This document shows positions 47,006 through 57,621 of a stretch of 64,000 nucleotides of DNA, piece by piece. The stretch is taken from assembly GCA_945643635.1 (NCBI GenBank), contig CALZFC010000018.1, positions 3,186,001-3,250,000 of the forward strand, in the 5' to 3' direction. The notes beneath the pieces were generated by a model. The model searched no databases, was not told the origin of the DNA, and saw only the letters and a list, made by a program, of their open reading frames with translations. The DNA is from Allodiplogaster sudhausi. Lineage: Eukaryota; Nematoda; Chromadorea; Rhabditida; Diplogasteridae. Every line of letters begins with the position of its first letter. The first letter of the stretch is position 1. Made by a program: the position numbers and the translations under genes.

Positions 47006-47162
47006 GCAACAAAATGATTAATGTTCTAAAAAAAATTGTTTTAATAAAGGCTCCCATAAATCCTTTCATAATTAGAAAATCATTTATGCATTTTCTTTGA
47101 CTTCGCAATCTGCATAGGCCTTTTTGATATGCATTCTTTAATCACAAACTAGAAAGGCAGAG

Positions 47163-47241
<79 letters not shown>

Positions 47242-47285
47242 AGAGACAGTGAAAGTGGGGTGGTGGGTATAGTAATGAACTAGAT
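46309..47285. other. Intergenic stretch with (TA)n and (GA)n
   Basis: A (TA)n tract lies at 46970-47002 and a (GA)n tract at 47167-47240. From about 47040 rightwards the sequence matches the right arm (reverse complement of 59240 downwards). No exon is supported apart from the possible extension of the PDZ gene to 46368. Confidence 0.6.
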
Positions 47286-48290
47286 GCTGCTAAATGTATC
47301 GCGCGAACACGAGCGCGTCGTTCGGGCCGTCAGGTGTGCTCGCGCGGTAGTATCTAAAGGAATTTTTTTTTTAATTTCTCATCTTTAGATAATGAAATTT
47401 CTACAACCTTTTATCCGAAAAAAAAATCCGTATTCAAAATTCGCGCTCTCACCCGGGATGAACACCGACGAGCGAGAAGGCGTGCTTGTGGTAGAGCTCC
47501 ACGGCGGGCGCGTTCGTCTCAAGGACGTGCAGATAGATGACAGACGACGAGGGAGGGCACGGAGTGGAGATAGCGGAGAGCGGCAGAGACGCAGACGAAG
47601 AGAGAGGCGACCGCGACGCGACACGCGACGCGTCACGTCCATGCACTCGTGCTAGTGCATGCGTCAGCAAAGAGGTCGCGATGCCGGCACGGCGATGCTC
47701 GGGCGCGACAAAGAGACACGCAATGTAGCAGACCTTAAAAGCCGGGGTGCGAAAGAAAATTTGAATTTCGCGCCATTCGATGCTTCCTGATATTATGTTT
47801 CCCCACTTCAGTAACGAATTCCTTATCAATTTTTTTTTCGGGTCCCGCCACGATCGTCCTCACCCTTGCCCCGCCCCGTACCGTATCGTGCCGCTTTAAG
47901 ATGTGTCGCTCTACACCGCGCATGTAGGCGGTCGAGAGCGCACGCTCGACAGCGAACTGGATGGCGACGGAGCCGACGAGGCGGCCGTCCTCGTCCAGGC
48001 ATCCGAGTGTCAGATACTGTAGATAGAAATATTAAGGTTTGAATGTGCCGCCTTTTGAACTCCATACATTTATTTGTACTTTATTTTATCCTGAAACGAG
48101 ATCTTGAGCATGAAATTATGAATCTGACACCCAGCTCGGATTTCATGGAAAAATTACAACAGCCTCTGATCGTCACAGTGATCAGCCTTATATAATCAAT
48201 GATGAATCTTCGGACATCATAAGCCCCGCCCACCCGTCCAACTCCTTAGGCCACGCCCACCTTCCAATCATCGTCGGGCGCGGACGTGCG
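47040..48290 (-). repeat. Left arm of inverted duplication, NAA60 part
   Basis: Reverse-complement match to 57985-59240. The match stops abruptly near 48290, inside the second exon of the acetyltransferase gene as defined by the intact right copy. Confidence 0.9.
47290..48290 (-). pseudogene. NAA60-like N-acetyltransferase, left copy, 5' truncated
   Basis: Exons 48016-47882 (LTLGCLDEDGRLVGSVAI), 47733-47453 (CYIACLFVAPEHRRAGIATS, IYLHVLETNAPAVELYHKHA) and 47353-47290 (stop TAG) match exons 3-5 of the intact right copy, two of them with identical lengths. Exon 3 has 18 extra nt (RALSTA). Exon 2 keeps only its end (APDDDWK); upstream of about 48290 the sequence is unrelated and exon 1 is missing. 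The acetyl-CoA loop (RRAGIA) and the downstream beta strand are intact, so it could still encode a protein if joined to exons of the neighbouring DNA at 48480-48955. By itself it is a truncated duplicate. Confidence 0.75.
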
Positions 48291-48400
48291 TCCGGTCAGC
48301 TACTCCTACCTTATCCTAATACACAAATTCTTTTTCCAGATTGATTAATCAAAAAATCTTTCATGATAGTGATTTTTTTAAACATCTACATACTTTTTTT

Positions 48401-48462
48401 TATAGCTCTTGTCAAAACCACGTGCAGATACGAATACTGGAATGGCTTTGACAAGAGCTATA
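48401..48462. repeat. Hairpin with 16-bp perfect arms
   Basis: tatagctcttgtcaaa (48401-48416) and tttgacaagagctata (48447-48462) are exact reverse complements around a 30-base loop. It sits just beside the duplication breakpoint and next to a possible splice donor on the minus strand. Confidence 0.7.
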
Positions 48463-48479
48463 CGAAAACAAAACAGGAA

Positions 48480-48955
48480 ACTTGACCGGTCACGGCCCGC
48501 AGCTTGCGGGCCAACTCCGCTCCAACTTTCTGTGGAAGAAAGGAGGATAGAAAGTGCCTGTAGATCCACGGCTTTCCAACGGTGAGCGGACGTGCGTCTC
48601 CAGTGAACGTCGCAAACAAGTGGTTGCTCGTGATCGGCGGAGCGGTAGGAGACGACACCGTCTGGAGATCGGTCTGGCGACTCGACATTGCATCATCCAC
48701 ATGGCAGCGGCTCTTTCAGCTACCGTCAGCCGATATATTCCAAAAAATATAGAATTCTTCGCTAAAATATTAAATTTATTTAAATTGACGTTAAATTGAA
48801 ATTCGAAATTTTCTGCTATTTCTAAAATTAAAAAGAAATGGTTCCGATATTTTTCACAGTTTGCTTTTTTTTTTAAATATTTATTTTAGTAATATGTACT
48901 TCACCATTTCGGCGGCGTACTGCCAATTGTCGGGTCGTCTTCTCGTCTTAATGAG
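48480..48955 (-). CDS. Unrecognised exons at the duplication breakpoint
   Basis: Two minus-strand segments look coding: RRPDNWQYAAEMVKY (about 48950-48895) and a longer one with MDDAMSSRQTDLQTVSSPTA and VGKPWIYRHFLSSFLPQKVG (about 48705-48485), ending at a donor-like gtcaag. They lie upstream of, and in the same direction as, the truncated NAA60 copy. No family is recognised, and their phase relation to it is unresolved. Confidence 0.4.
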
Positions 48956-49143
48956 AGTAAATTACTTTATAAAAATTAATTTTATATTATTCGATCTTAG
49001 CAAAAAATATTTTTAACAGTTAACAATAACCGTTTAATCGTTTATTCGCTTATCAACGTGCTTGAGTAAACAATATAAAATTGTTTTGAAGTTGTAAATA
49101 TGGTGAAACCATTAGAAATCAAATATATATAGAAGATTTGAAG

Positions 49144-49670
49144 GAATTCCAGCGTCGTAGAGGTCGAATGGAAATGTTTCGGGTCACGGTGCCCTCCCTG
49201 GCATGGATGTCCTTCAGCAAGGTATTGATGCCTTTTTCTTTTTTCAATTCAAATTTGCGCCAGCTTTTGCGAATTTTAAGGGGAAAAAACCTAAATCAGA
49301 ATTTCGCCAGATATTTGTATTCATTTTGAATACTGTAGAAAACTTTTCTGGATTGAGAGGTTAGAAGCACATTTTTTTGATTCAAAAATACAGTTGTCTC
49401 TTGCCAAACAATTTTCTTCCTGCAAGGAAATTCATGGCGTAATATATGATTCGCAAAGTATACGGCTATGTTTCTTCGGATGATTCCTTTAACTTGTGAA
49501 TTAATTTTCCTTTAAAGATGTTCTATTTTAACAATCAGGTTTTGCGTCAAATGAACCCGGTGGCTTTTGCGCCTCTACATACGAGGTTCGGCTTTGGTGT
49601 ACCCGGGCCATCGGTCAGCAGCGTGGCCGAAGCAGCGAATCGAATCACGGACATTCTCTACGCGGATTAA
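49144..49670 (+). CDS. 3' end of an unrecognised gene
   Basis: Exons 49144-49221 (EFQRRRGRMEMFRVTVPSLA...) and 49539-49670 (VLRQMNPVAFAPLHTRFGFG..., ending NRITDILYAD, TAA) join in phase 0. They have clean splice sites and GC-rich third positions. Upstream exons were not found. No family is recognised. Confidence 0.55.
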
Positions 49671-50221
49671 TTTGAAGTCCTTTTTGATCTTGCCTCCTTT
49701 TCATGTCTTCTACTTTTTCTTCTTCTTCCAATTCTTCTAACATGTATGTATATATGCCGAGAGGCGCCTTTCTCGGCAGACGGAAATTCCATAAGATCAA
49801 CATGCATGTGGCCGGAAAAATTACGAATAAATGTTTTTACAAAACTGTCCTTTTTAAGAATATGAACATTCGATCGAACATTCCAGTCAATGTCTGCCTG
49901 AGAACGCTGGACATAATATGGCAGAAAAATTTGAGAAGCCGGGAGAACTTACTAATGTACATTATATGTATTATTGATGATTTATTACGAGCATTTTTAT
50001 CTTGATCTATAGATCTAATTATGGGGAGACTTTCATGCACACATTATAAATAAAAACTTTACTATCAATTTAATGACATCTCTATTGGAATCTTTTTTCA
50101 CTCCTTTATTCATTTCTAACTGACTGGTACGGAAATACTGCTGCTAATTATTGAGCTTAGATTGTTGACAAGACCAGTCGTGAGCCACCCTTTGTGCAAT
50201 GTAAGAAGGAAAGCGAAGTAA

Positions 50222-50870
50222 TGCATATAAGACAGTGTGAATTAAAAAGTTTGGTTTTTCTCTGCATTTTTCAGTTTTGTTGTTATTTTTGGCAAGCAAA
50301 TTTGCCAGTTTTCAAACCCAGTTATCATGCCATGCCAAATTGTATGATTGTCAAGAATGTCATCAATGTTTATTCATCAGTGTTCATCATGCCAAAATAA
50401 ACAGCTGTCTAAAATGGCAAAAACAGCCTAACCAAAAAACAAACGAGTAAAAAGTGGCGAGGCAAAATTATGTAAGTGTTAAAAAATCATGGCAGAGAAA
50501 ATGGTCGAAAAATTTGTCACGGCTGCTCGAGGAGGAGTGGGCCTTCTTGGCAAAAAAAGCAGCTGATAAATCTGCCAAGACTACCTGCCAGAATTGAACA
50601 GCCGTTAAATTTGCCAAGCCAAAATATTAGAGTGAAAAATTTGCCAAATCAGCTTGCCAATTTTGACGGCTAGCAGAAATGGCATGGCAGTTTAAACAGG
50701 CGTCAAAAAAGTCCGGCAAATTTGATGGCTATCAAAATTGGCAAGGCATTTTTTACGGTTGTCAAAACTGGCTCGTCATTTTCAACGACCGTCAAATTTG
50801 GCCAAAGGTCGTAATTTCAACATCGGATCAATTAAAACAAACTGCTAGAAAAATGGAGTATGGAACAGCA
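50222..50870 (+). repeat. Inverted repeat element, left copy
   Basis: The end block starting 'gcatataagacagtgtgaat' is present as reverse complement at about 56940-57000. Inside, short motifs such as tttgccaa, ggcaag and gtcaaaattggc recur many times in both orientations. It has no coding capacity beyond a short frame starting MHIRQCELKSLVF. Confidence 0.8.
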
Positions 50871-50981
50871 GAAAATTAGTGAAATTATAATGTTAACTAT
50901 TCAAAAATCAGCTCAAGCAGTAAGTGGACTAATCAATTATATAACGGAAAAACATGAATTCAAAGTGAATCCATCCTCTTC

Positions 50982-53775
50982 TCAACTGATTCCAAGCCTC
51001 ATTGAATCGGTCTCCGTTGGTCTTCTTCCTCCTCCCCATCTTCCAACGTTGCTGGAAATGTCGCGTATCAGCTCACGTATGGTCTTGACAGCGTCGGCAA
51101 TGGCGTTGTCATTTCCGCTAAGCAGCACAACGCGGCCAGTCGAATTCGGAGCGCAGTGACCTGAAATTCTTTTTCATTATTCTTCATTCTCATTTTGTGC
51201 AAGTTCTTCTTCTTTTACGTTAGAACCCTAATCCTCCCCCGTATAACCCTAATCCACCCACATTCCATAAAGTGAGAGGATGAAAGGAGAGAGAAAGAGA
51301 TAGATGGAAATTAACTTATTAATAGAGAACTATTGAAGAAAAGTTGAGTGTAAGCATTCCTAAATCTCATTCTGCATCTGTGTGCCCCAATTACGTAAAA
51401 GCTCTACGCAATCGTAAATAAAAATTCTTAACATCCATAATTAATCAGCCCACTCGAATCCAACAATAAAGAGAATCAATCAATTAAATATAATAAAACA
51501 AAACACCTTAACAAACAGAACATATGTTTGCTCATTATTCCCATGCCACAATAGAAAAAGAAAGAAAAATAATTGTTTTTTTCATGAACTTACTTTGACT
51601 TTAATATATAACATAAACCATTATAAACAAGAAAATAAGAAAAATAAAAATAAAAGATTTCTGACAATGTATAATAGCAGGCCCACCCACCTTCACCTTA
51701 ATATCTGAGTTCCCCCCCTTCCCCCTAAATACTTCCCCTTTAATAGCTAACCCCCCCCCCCCTCCTCCTTTAATACCCGAGCTCCCTCCACTCCCCCCTT
51801 AATATCTAAACTTCCCCTTAACAAGTGACTCCCCCCTTCCCTCTTAATAAAAAAATAGGAGTACCTTGAAGTGCTTGAGTGGCCGGTGTGGCCGAAGTCC
51901 ATGCCGACTTCATTGAAAGGCCGGTCGGTCTCCCTGTCGCTTTCGACGCATGCTGGAATAGGAATACTTTACACTATGCGAAGGACAATTTAATCAGTAG
52001 AAACCAATAACGTTTTTTATCATATGTAAAACCAATTTGGAGAAAAGGTTCATAAATGAAAATCTTTATTTATCCTATAACATAGAAAAAAGGAAAACAA
52101 ACATTACCCACTTTATCTCTTTCTTTACAATATTAAAAAGAATTATATTATATTTCCCATATACCCAAGAAAGTTTCAAGGTGTGAGAAAAAGCACTACA
52201 GTATCATGTCTTCCAAATCCATATTACAGTACACCACCCGCATTCTCTCTCGCCGTACCCCTTTCTCTCCGCTCCCCCCCCCCTCGCTCTCCCTATCTAT
52301 GTATATCTCGCTCTGCTTTTCTCACTCTCGCTCTCTCTCCATTCTGGCTGAAAAAAGGAATACGTTAAAATTTAATAATTAATGACACGCAAAATATTTC
52401 CCGTAGAACACAGTCAGCAAATCTTTCAAATGCACATTACAGTACCCCCACTCTCATTCGAAAACTGTTAAAAAATTTAGCATCTAAAAGAATATTATGC
52501 ATACATCCCAATTAGGCCAAGGTTAGACTACAAATACTTTATTCCCTGAAATTTTCACTTGTAATTTAACCTGAAACAACGTTAAATTCCCTTCATACAG
52601 TAATCCACTTTCATGCAAGCAGTCTTGACTATACTACCGTACTATATCTTTAAAACAATTATTTTATTTAATAAAAACCGACAACCTAAACCATGCACAC
52701 CTACAGCATCATAGGTAAAGTAAACGTTAAAAACATTCTGAGACCCCCCCCCACATCCCACTTAATATATAAAATGCATTTTCAATATAACCTTTAATAA
52801 TAAAGTACCTCGTTTATCTTGAGTGGCCGGTGTGGCCGAAGGCCTCTCCGGCTTCACTGAACGGCCAGTCGGTCTTGGCGCCGCTTTCCATTCGTGCTGG
52901 AATACAGAATGTATACCTTTTTTTACCTTTCAAAATATTTTAATTTTTCAATCTACCACAAATCGTGCCCAGGGGGTTTTAGGCCATGGGGAACACGAAT
53001 ATTGGGTTCTAGACTGTGGGGAACACGAATATAATGTTCAATTTGCAAAAAAAATTTCATTTAACAAAGTTACAGTACTTCACATTTTTCCCCTACTTTT
53101 CATCTAAACTCGTGCACTAAGGAGTTGTCAAAGGTGCCAAACACTAAAATAGTGTCAATTAAGCACTAACGAATAGAGATGAGTCGAAAAGAACGTAATA
53201 TTCGAGTTTAACAAGTTTGAATACCCCTTCGAGCAGCAATTTACCTGAAATCGGCCAAAACATATGTCAAGTAAAAGTACCGTAACTTAGTTAAATGACA
53301 AAGTAATACAAAATGAACATTATATTCGTGTCCCCATGGCCTAAAACCCCTCTGTGCACGATTTGGGGTGAATTAGAAAAAAAAAATTTATTTTGCCCCC
53401 CCCCCCAACTAGGATAGCCCCAAGAATTTCATTCGATTTCCCACTATACAATATGCATACTCGACTAAAAAGGGAAAACAAAAGCATCAGCAAATGGAAA
53501 AATAATCTGAAAGCTATTCCCGAAATGAATGCATTCTCGAATATATAGCTAATGGATTTCATTCTAATGAAAAACAAACTTAAATAAGAACAAAATGCCT
53601 ACGCCATTTTCAAATAAAACAAAACACTTCGAATATCCCACAGTTAAACAAATAAAAATAAACCTAAAAAGTAATTTCATACCGTTGGAGACGGCATCGA
53701 CCCTAGCGCCAGTAGTCGTCGCTGCCCTGGTGCTTCATTTCGATGCCGTTGTGAGGATGGCGGGACTACAATCGA
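50982..53775 (-). CDS. Unassigned gene with duplicated exons and a KH-like last exon
   Basis: Minus-strand segments with GC-rich third positions: 53770-53690 (HPHNGIEMKHQGSDDYWR, then an in-frame TAG), 52905-52810 (ESGAKTDWPFSEAGEAFGHT), 51960-51870 (ESDRETDRPFNEVGMDFGHT) and 51160-50982 (GRVVLLSGNDNAIADAVKTI, ending MRLGIS, TGA). The two middle exons are clear duplicates with the same flanking splice sequences; the 52.8 kb copy has an in-frame TAA where the other reads through. The last exon has a weak resemblance to a KH domain C-terminal half. Phases between the last two exons do not agree, so a further exon is missing. The function is not assignable. Confidence 0.4.
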
Positions 53776-53779
53776 AAGG

Positions 53780-54300
53780 AAAACATAGAAGCAAATATCC
53801 GTCGTCAAACATTAAATAAATGGAAAGAATACTTGCAGAAAACCTAAAAAAACCTAAAACCTAAAACCATGAAAACAAAAGCCCCAGCTTTACCGAGGAA
53901 TTTCGAAATGCGACAATTAATTTTTTGCACGGTGCACGCTGCAGTAGGGCGCACCTAGTGACATAGAGATTAATTTTCCGGCGACCATTAGTGATTATTT
54001 GCACGGTTCACGTAATTTTTAGGCACGTACACTGTGGAATAATGTAAAATTACGTACAAATAATCAAAAATCGTCCTATTCCAGTGCAATTAAGAACTAT
54101 GTCATTACGTGAACAGTGTAATGTGCATGTGCAAAATGATAACTGCCTTAAATGCCACACGCGTTGCGGTCGCGTCGCCGCAATGAAACTTATTCAGAAC
54201 AAAGCGAGATTATGTGTTGGTGTTGTTGCTTTTACTTTCTTTTTTTCTTGGCTTGTTATTTATGTGCTAACTTTACACTTTAAGAGAAGCTAAACGCTTG
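53780..54300. other. AT-rich stretch, no supported gene
   Basis: Only short open frames without codon bias. Confidence 0.5.
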
Positions 54301-54305
54301 GCGCC

Positions 54306-56069
54306 TCTTGTCCTCTCCTCCCGACATCGGCGCCTCGACATGCTGGCACGACTTCGGCAGGACCACCTCGACCCACCACTTTGAGGTTTTCGCATTCTCT
54401 TTGATATGTGTTTTGTTTTCTATTCATTTTGCTTTATTTTATTACGAACTGACTTTACAGTTTCACTTTTATGATTTATTATTTGGTCATTCCCGTTCAC
54501 TTTTATGATTTGTGATTTGGTCATTTCCTCGTTAAAGTATTCTTTTTAGCAAGTTGGATAAGTTTTCATTTGTTTTTTCTTAGGTGACTTGCAAAACGGC
54601 CTAGATTTGAAGTCATTTTCGTTTTTATTCAAGTTATTATGGGTTAGAATTTTCTTTTAAATTCAATTGTTTTTTTTTCGAGCATGCCACACCCGAATTG
54701 GCTAGAATAACACGCTCTTCTTAATTCTCTCTATGGAGTAAAAATTTAGCCCTTGAAACCAATTTTTAAAGGTTTTGAATCTTTTTTCCATTTTCGTTTT
54801 ACTAATTTTTGGCCGTAAGCAAGAAGAGCAAATTGTTTTTTTTTTCAAAATCATATCGCTCTCACTTTTTTCAGTTTGCATTCTTCATTTCTCTTCATAA
54901 ACCCATGACTTACAGTTTTGCCTGGCAATCTCTCGGTCAAGATCATGGCTGGCACGTGGAAGCAGCTGCAGAAGGAAGAATAGGAAGAGGCGCAGCAGAA
55001 GAGTAACACCCCGACTGCATGCTGGCTCAAGAGGTCCATAAAACTCTCATTCTTGATCTCTCACTCAGTATTTTTCAAATGTTTTTACAAAATGAAATAG
55101 AGCATTGCGTTGTTAATTTTTAATGTTATAAAATGGTAGACATATCATTCAATAGAGAATCGCGAGATCTTTAAGCTGCATTCAAACACTTTTTCAAAAA
55201 AAAATTTTTTTTTTCATTTTACACCCAAAACTCTCCCCTAATTTTTTGACGGCGTAAATATTTTTTATTTCGCTTTAAATTTTTTTTCTGCTGAAATTCA
55301 ACCGTCCGGGGGGCTTTTCGTTACGGAGAAGACGAATATTATATTCAATTCTTATCGTGATGTTTTATAAATTTTCCGAGTTACGGTATATATACGGTAT
55401 AGAGTCCTTTTGCTCTAAAATAAGTGTTAATCATTTCCTTTTTGTTATTTTGAATGGGGAACACAATTTTACTGCTAGTGTTTCTTGCTGAATTTTATTT
55501 CAAACAAAGTAGTAATGATATGATTTACACATTTTGTGGAACTTTTATGCCACATACCGTATACTTATCGTAACTTGGGAAAATAACGTCATGATAAGAA
55601 ATCGCAGACAAACCTTTTAATGCGGTTTTCTTAACATTAAATAGTATTCTTGTTTCAGATTGGATGTCAAGCTGGTCCGTGCAAGGCAAGGATGTGCAGT
55701 GCGAATCCCCGTCGGAGTTGGACGACCGCGTCCAGTTTGGACAGGTTTTGTTTTATTATTATTTTCCTGTTGTTCATTATAATTTCTATTTTATATGTTA
55801 AAAAGATTTGTTATTCTATGGGGATGGATATCATTAATGTGCACTTGTTGGCCAACAGTTTTCGTTGTTTCAGTTTTGCCAAAAATGATTAATATGTAAA
55901 TAAATGAGAATCTAATTCAGGAGGTGATGGTGGAGCAGCCGGTCCTCGTCGTGGCTTTTTTGGTGGCGACGTCGATGATGGTTCTGGAGGGCGGCCCTCG
56001 CCTTCGTTAGTCTTGCGTGGTCACGGATTCTCCATGGGCAAGTCACACAAGGACATCTCGCAGCTAGAA
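54306..56069 (+). CDS. Unassigned plus-strand gene, Gly-rich
   Basis: Coding-like exons are 54306-54384 (GASTCWHDFGRTTSTHHFE), 54945-55033 (MAGTWKQLQKEE, TAG, then EEAQQKSNTPTACW), 55659-55744 and 55921-56069. Starting from the ATG at 54945 the last three join in phase and give a Gly/Arg-rich segment (GDGGAAGPRRGFFGGDVDDG) ending MGKSHKDISQLE, provided the TAG at 54981 is not a stop. The alternative frame DWMSSWSVQGKDVQCESPSE, continuing into EVMVEQPVLVVAFLVATSMM and a TAG, is also open. I cannot decide between them and name no family. Confidence 0.35.
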
Positions 56070-56309
56070 GTATTGTTTCTTCCAGTAACGACGGCAACTC
56101 GAGTGCCTATTATGTCTTCTTTGCTAACATTTATCAACTAACATCCATCTAGAATGTTATGGTGAGCGTAATATTGTATTTATTTATGCAGAACTCTTAT
56201 TGTAGAACTACTCTTGTTTCATGACTGATTGAATGTGGTATTCTCATTGCTTCCTCCTTGTTATATATGCATATATGTGAAACTTTAGTGATCTGAGGAT
56301 GAACGCGAT

Positions 56310-57003
56310 TTTAATAGGAGCAATAAGCCTTTTTTGCGGTCAAAAAAAGGATTTGTCTTTTTTGGCGGCCGTCAAAGCTGCCTGCCATTATTTGTAGCCG
56401 TTAAAATTGGCTTGCCACTTTTGAAGGGTAGAAAATTTGGCTTGACATTTTTGATACCCGCTAAATTTGCCAAGTTGCCATTTTTGATGGCTGTCAAAAT
56501 TGCCAAGTTGCTCGGCCGACAGCCGCTTCCTCGTGGCACGTTTAACAGCTGTTAAAAATGTCAAATCCTTTTGCCAATTCTGATAGCTGTTTATTTTGGC
56601 TGTGACATTTTTTTATAAGTGAAGGACTTGCCAAAACCCTTGAAATTTTGAACATATGCAAATTACGCCATAGAAAATTTGGAGGCCATCAAATTTGGCA
56701 TGCTATGAATCCACTTTTAAAGACCTCTATTTTTGCCACGCCAAATTGTTGTCCTGTTAAATATGTCGAAGCCGGGTTGTCAATAATTAGGACACATTTC
56801 TGTGGCTCAGCCATTTTCTTCGCTTGTACATTGTGCCCGTCATTTTATTAACCGTCTTATTTATCATGACAAGTTTGAATCAATGAATAAAATACTGCCA
56901 CATTTGCTTGTGTGTTTTGCCAAATTTGGCAAAAAAACAGCTTAATCGAAAATTGCAGAAAAAAACCAAACTTTTTAATTCACACTGTCTTATATGCACA
57001 TAC
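56310..57003 (-). repeat. Inverted repeat element, right copy
   Basis: Reverse-complement partner of 50222-50870, with the same end block and the same internal density of ttgccaa/ttggcaa motifs. The two copies enclose about 5.4 kb of unrelated DNA. Confidence 0.8.
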
Positions 57004-57620
57004 CAGGGGACGTATCGAAATTCCGAATTCCGACCATTTTTCTCTTCCGAATTCAGATTCTCGAATTCACTGATGAAAGGCATTATTGAGCAACTGACTT
57101 TATCTGGATTTCAGCCACTGAATTTTCCTGCTTTACTATATGCTTTGCTCAGGGTGCCCTAATTTCTGCTCCGTGCTTTGATCTGTACGTCAAATTTCTT
57201 TCCAAATCGAGTCGATGTCTCTTTGAGCCCTGGGGGGGGGGGATACAGACCTCTCCAAACTTCAAGACTTTGCCTTATTCCACTTAGTGTCATTTAGTAC
57301 AAATTGGGGAAAGGTAGAACACGCCCAATCTCTTGGTCGGGGAACTGTACATTGGAAGGCCGTGGGAGAGTGGAGTTCGGAGATCGAGTGGGAGAGTAGC
57401 ACCTGACATTCTTTTACAAGGCAAATGTAGGCATCTTTTGCTGAAACTGGTGCCCCTTTCATGGGCGAGAGAAACTGTGCAAAACCGAGAGAACAAAAGT
57501 GCATAAAAACAAAGATATAAAGAAATCTAAAAGTTCAAATCGTAAATTAATTATGAGATGAACTTTCGTCTCTGTCACGATTCATTTCATTTCGCTCTCA
57601 CTTCCCTCGTCTCGACCCGC
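57004..57620. other. Intergenic stretch upstream of NAA60
   Basis: No supported exon. It probably contains the promoter of the intact NAA60-like gene. Confidence 0.4.
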
Positions 57621-57621
57621 C

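Noticed and set aside
41335..54983. Nuclear genetic code change with TAG read as Gln or Glu
   Set aside because: TAG is the apparent true stop of the 11-exon gene and of both NAA60 copies, followed by non-coding sequence, and no suppressor tRNA is visible in the window.
50222..57003. CRISPR-like or clustered spaced repeats
   Set aside because: The short motifs are degenerate, in both orientations and irregularly spaced, and the genome is eukaryotic.
50222..57003. A giant self-synthesising transposon bounded by the two inverted copies
   Set aside because: No DNA polymerase, integrase or capsid-type frames are visible between them, and the interior exons look like fragments of ordinary genes. 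Kept only as an alternative in the findings.
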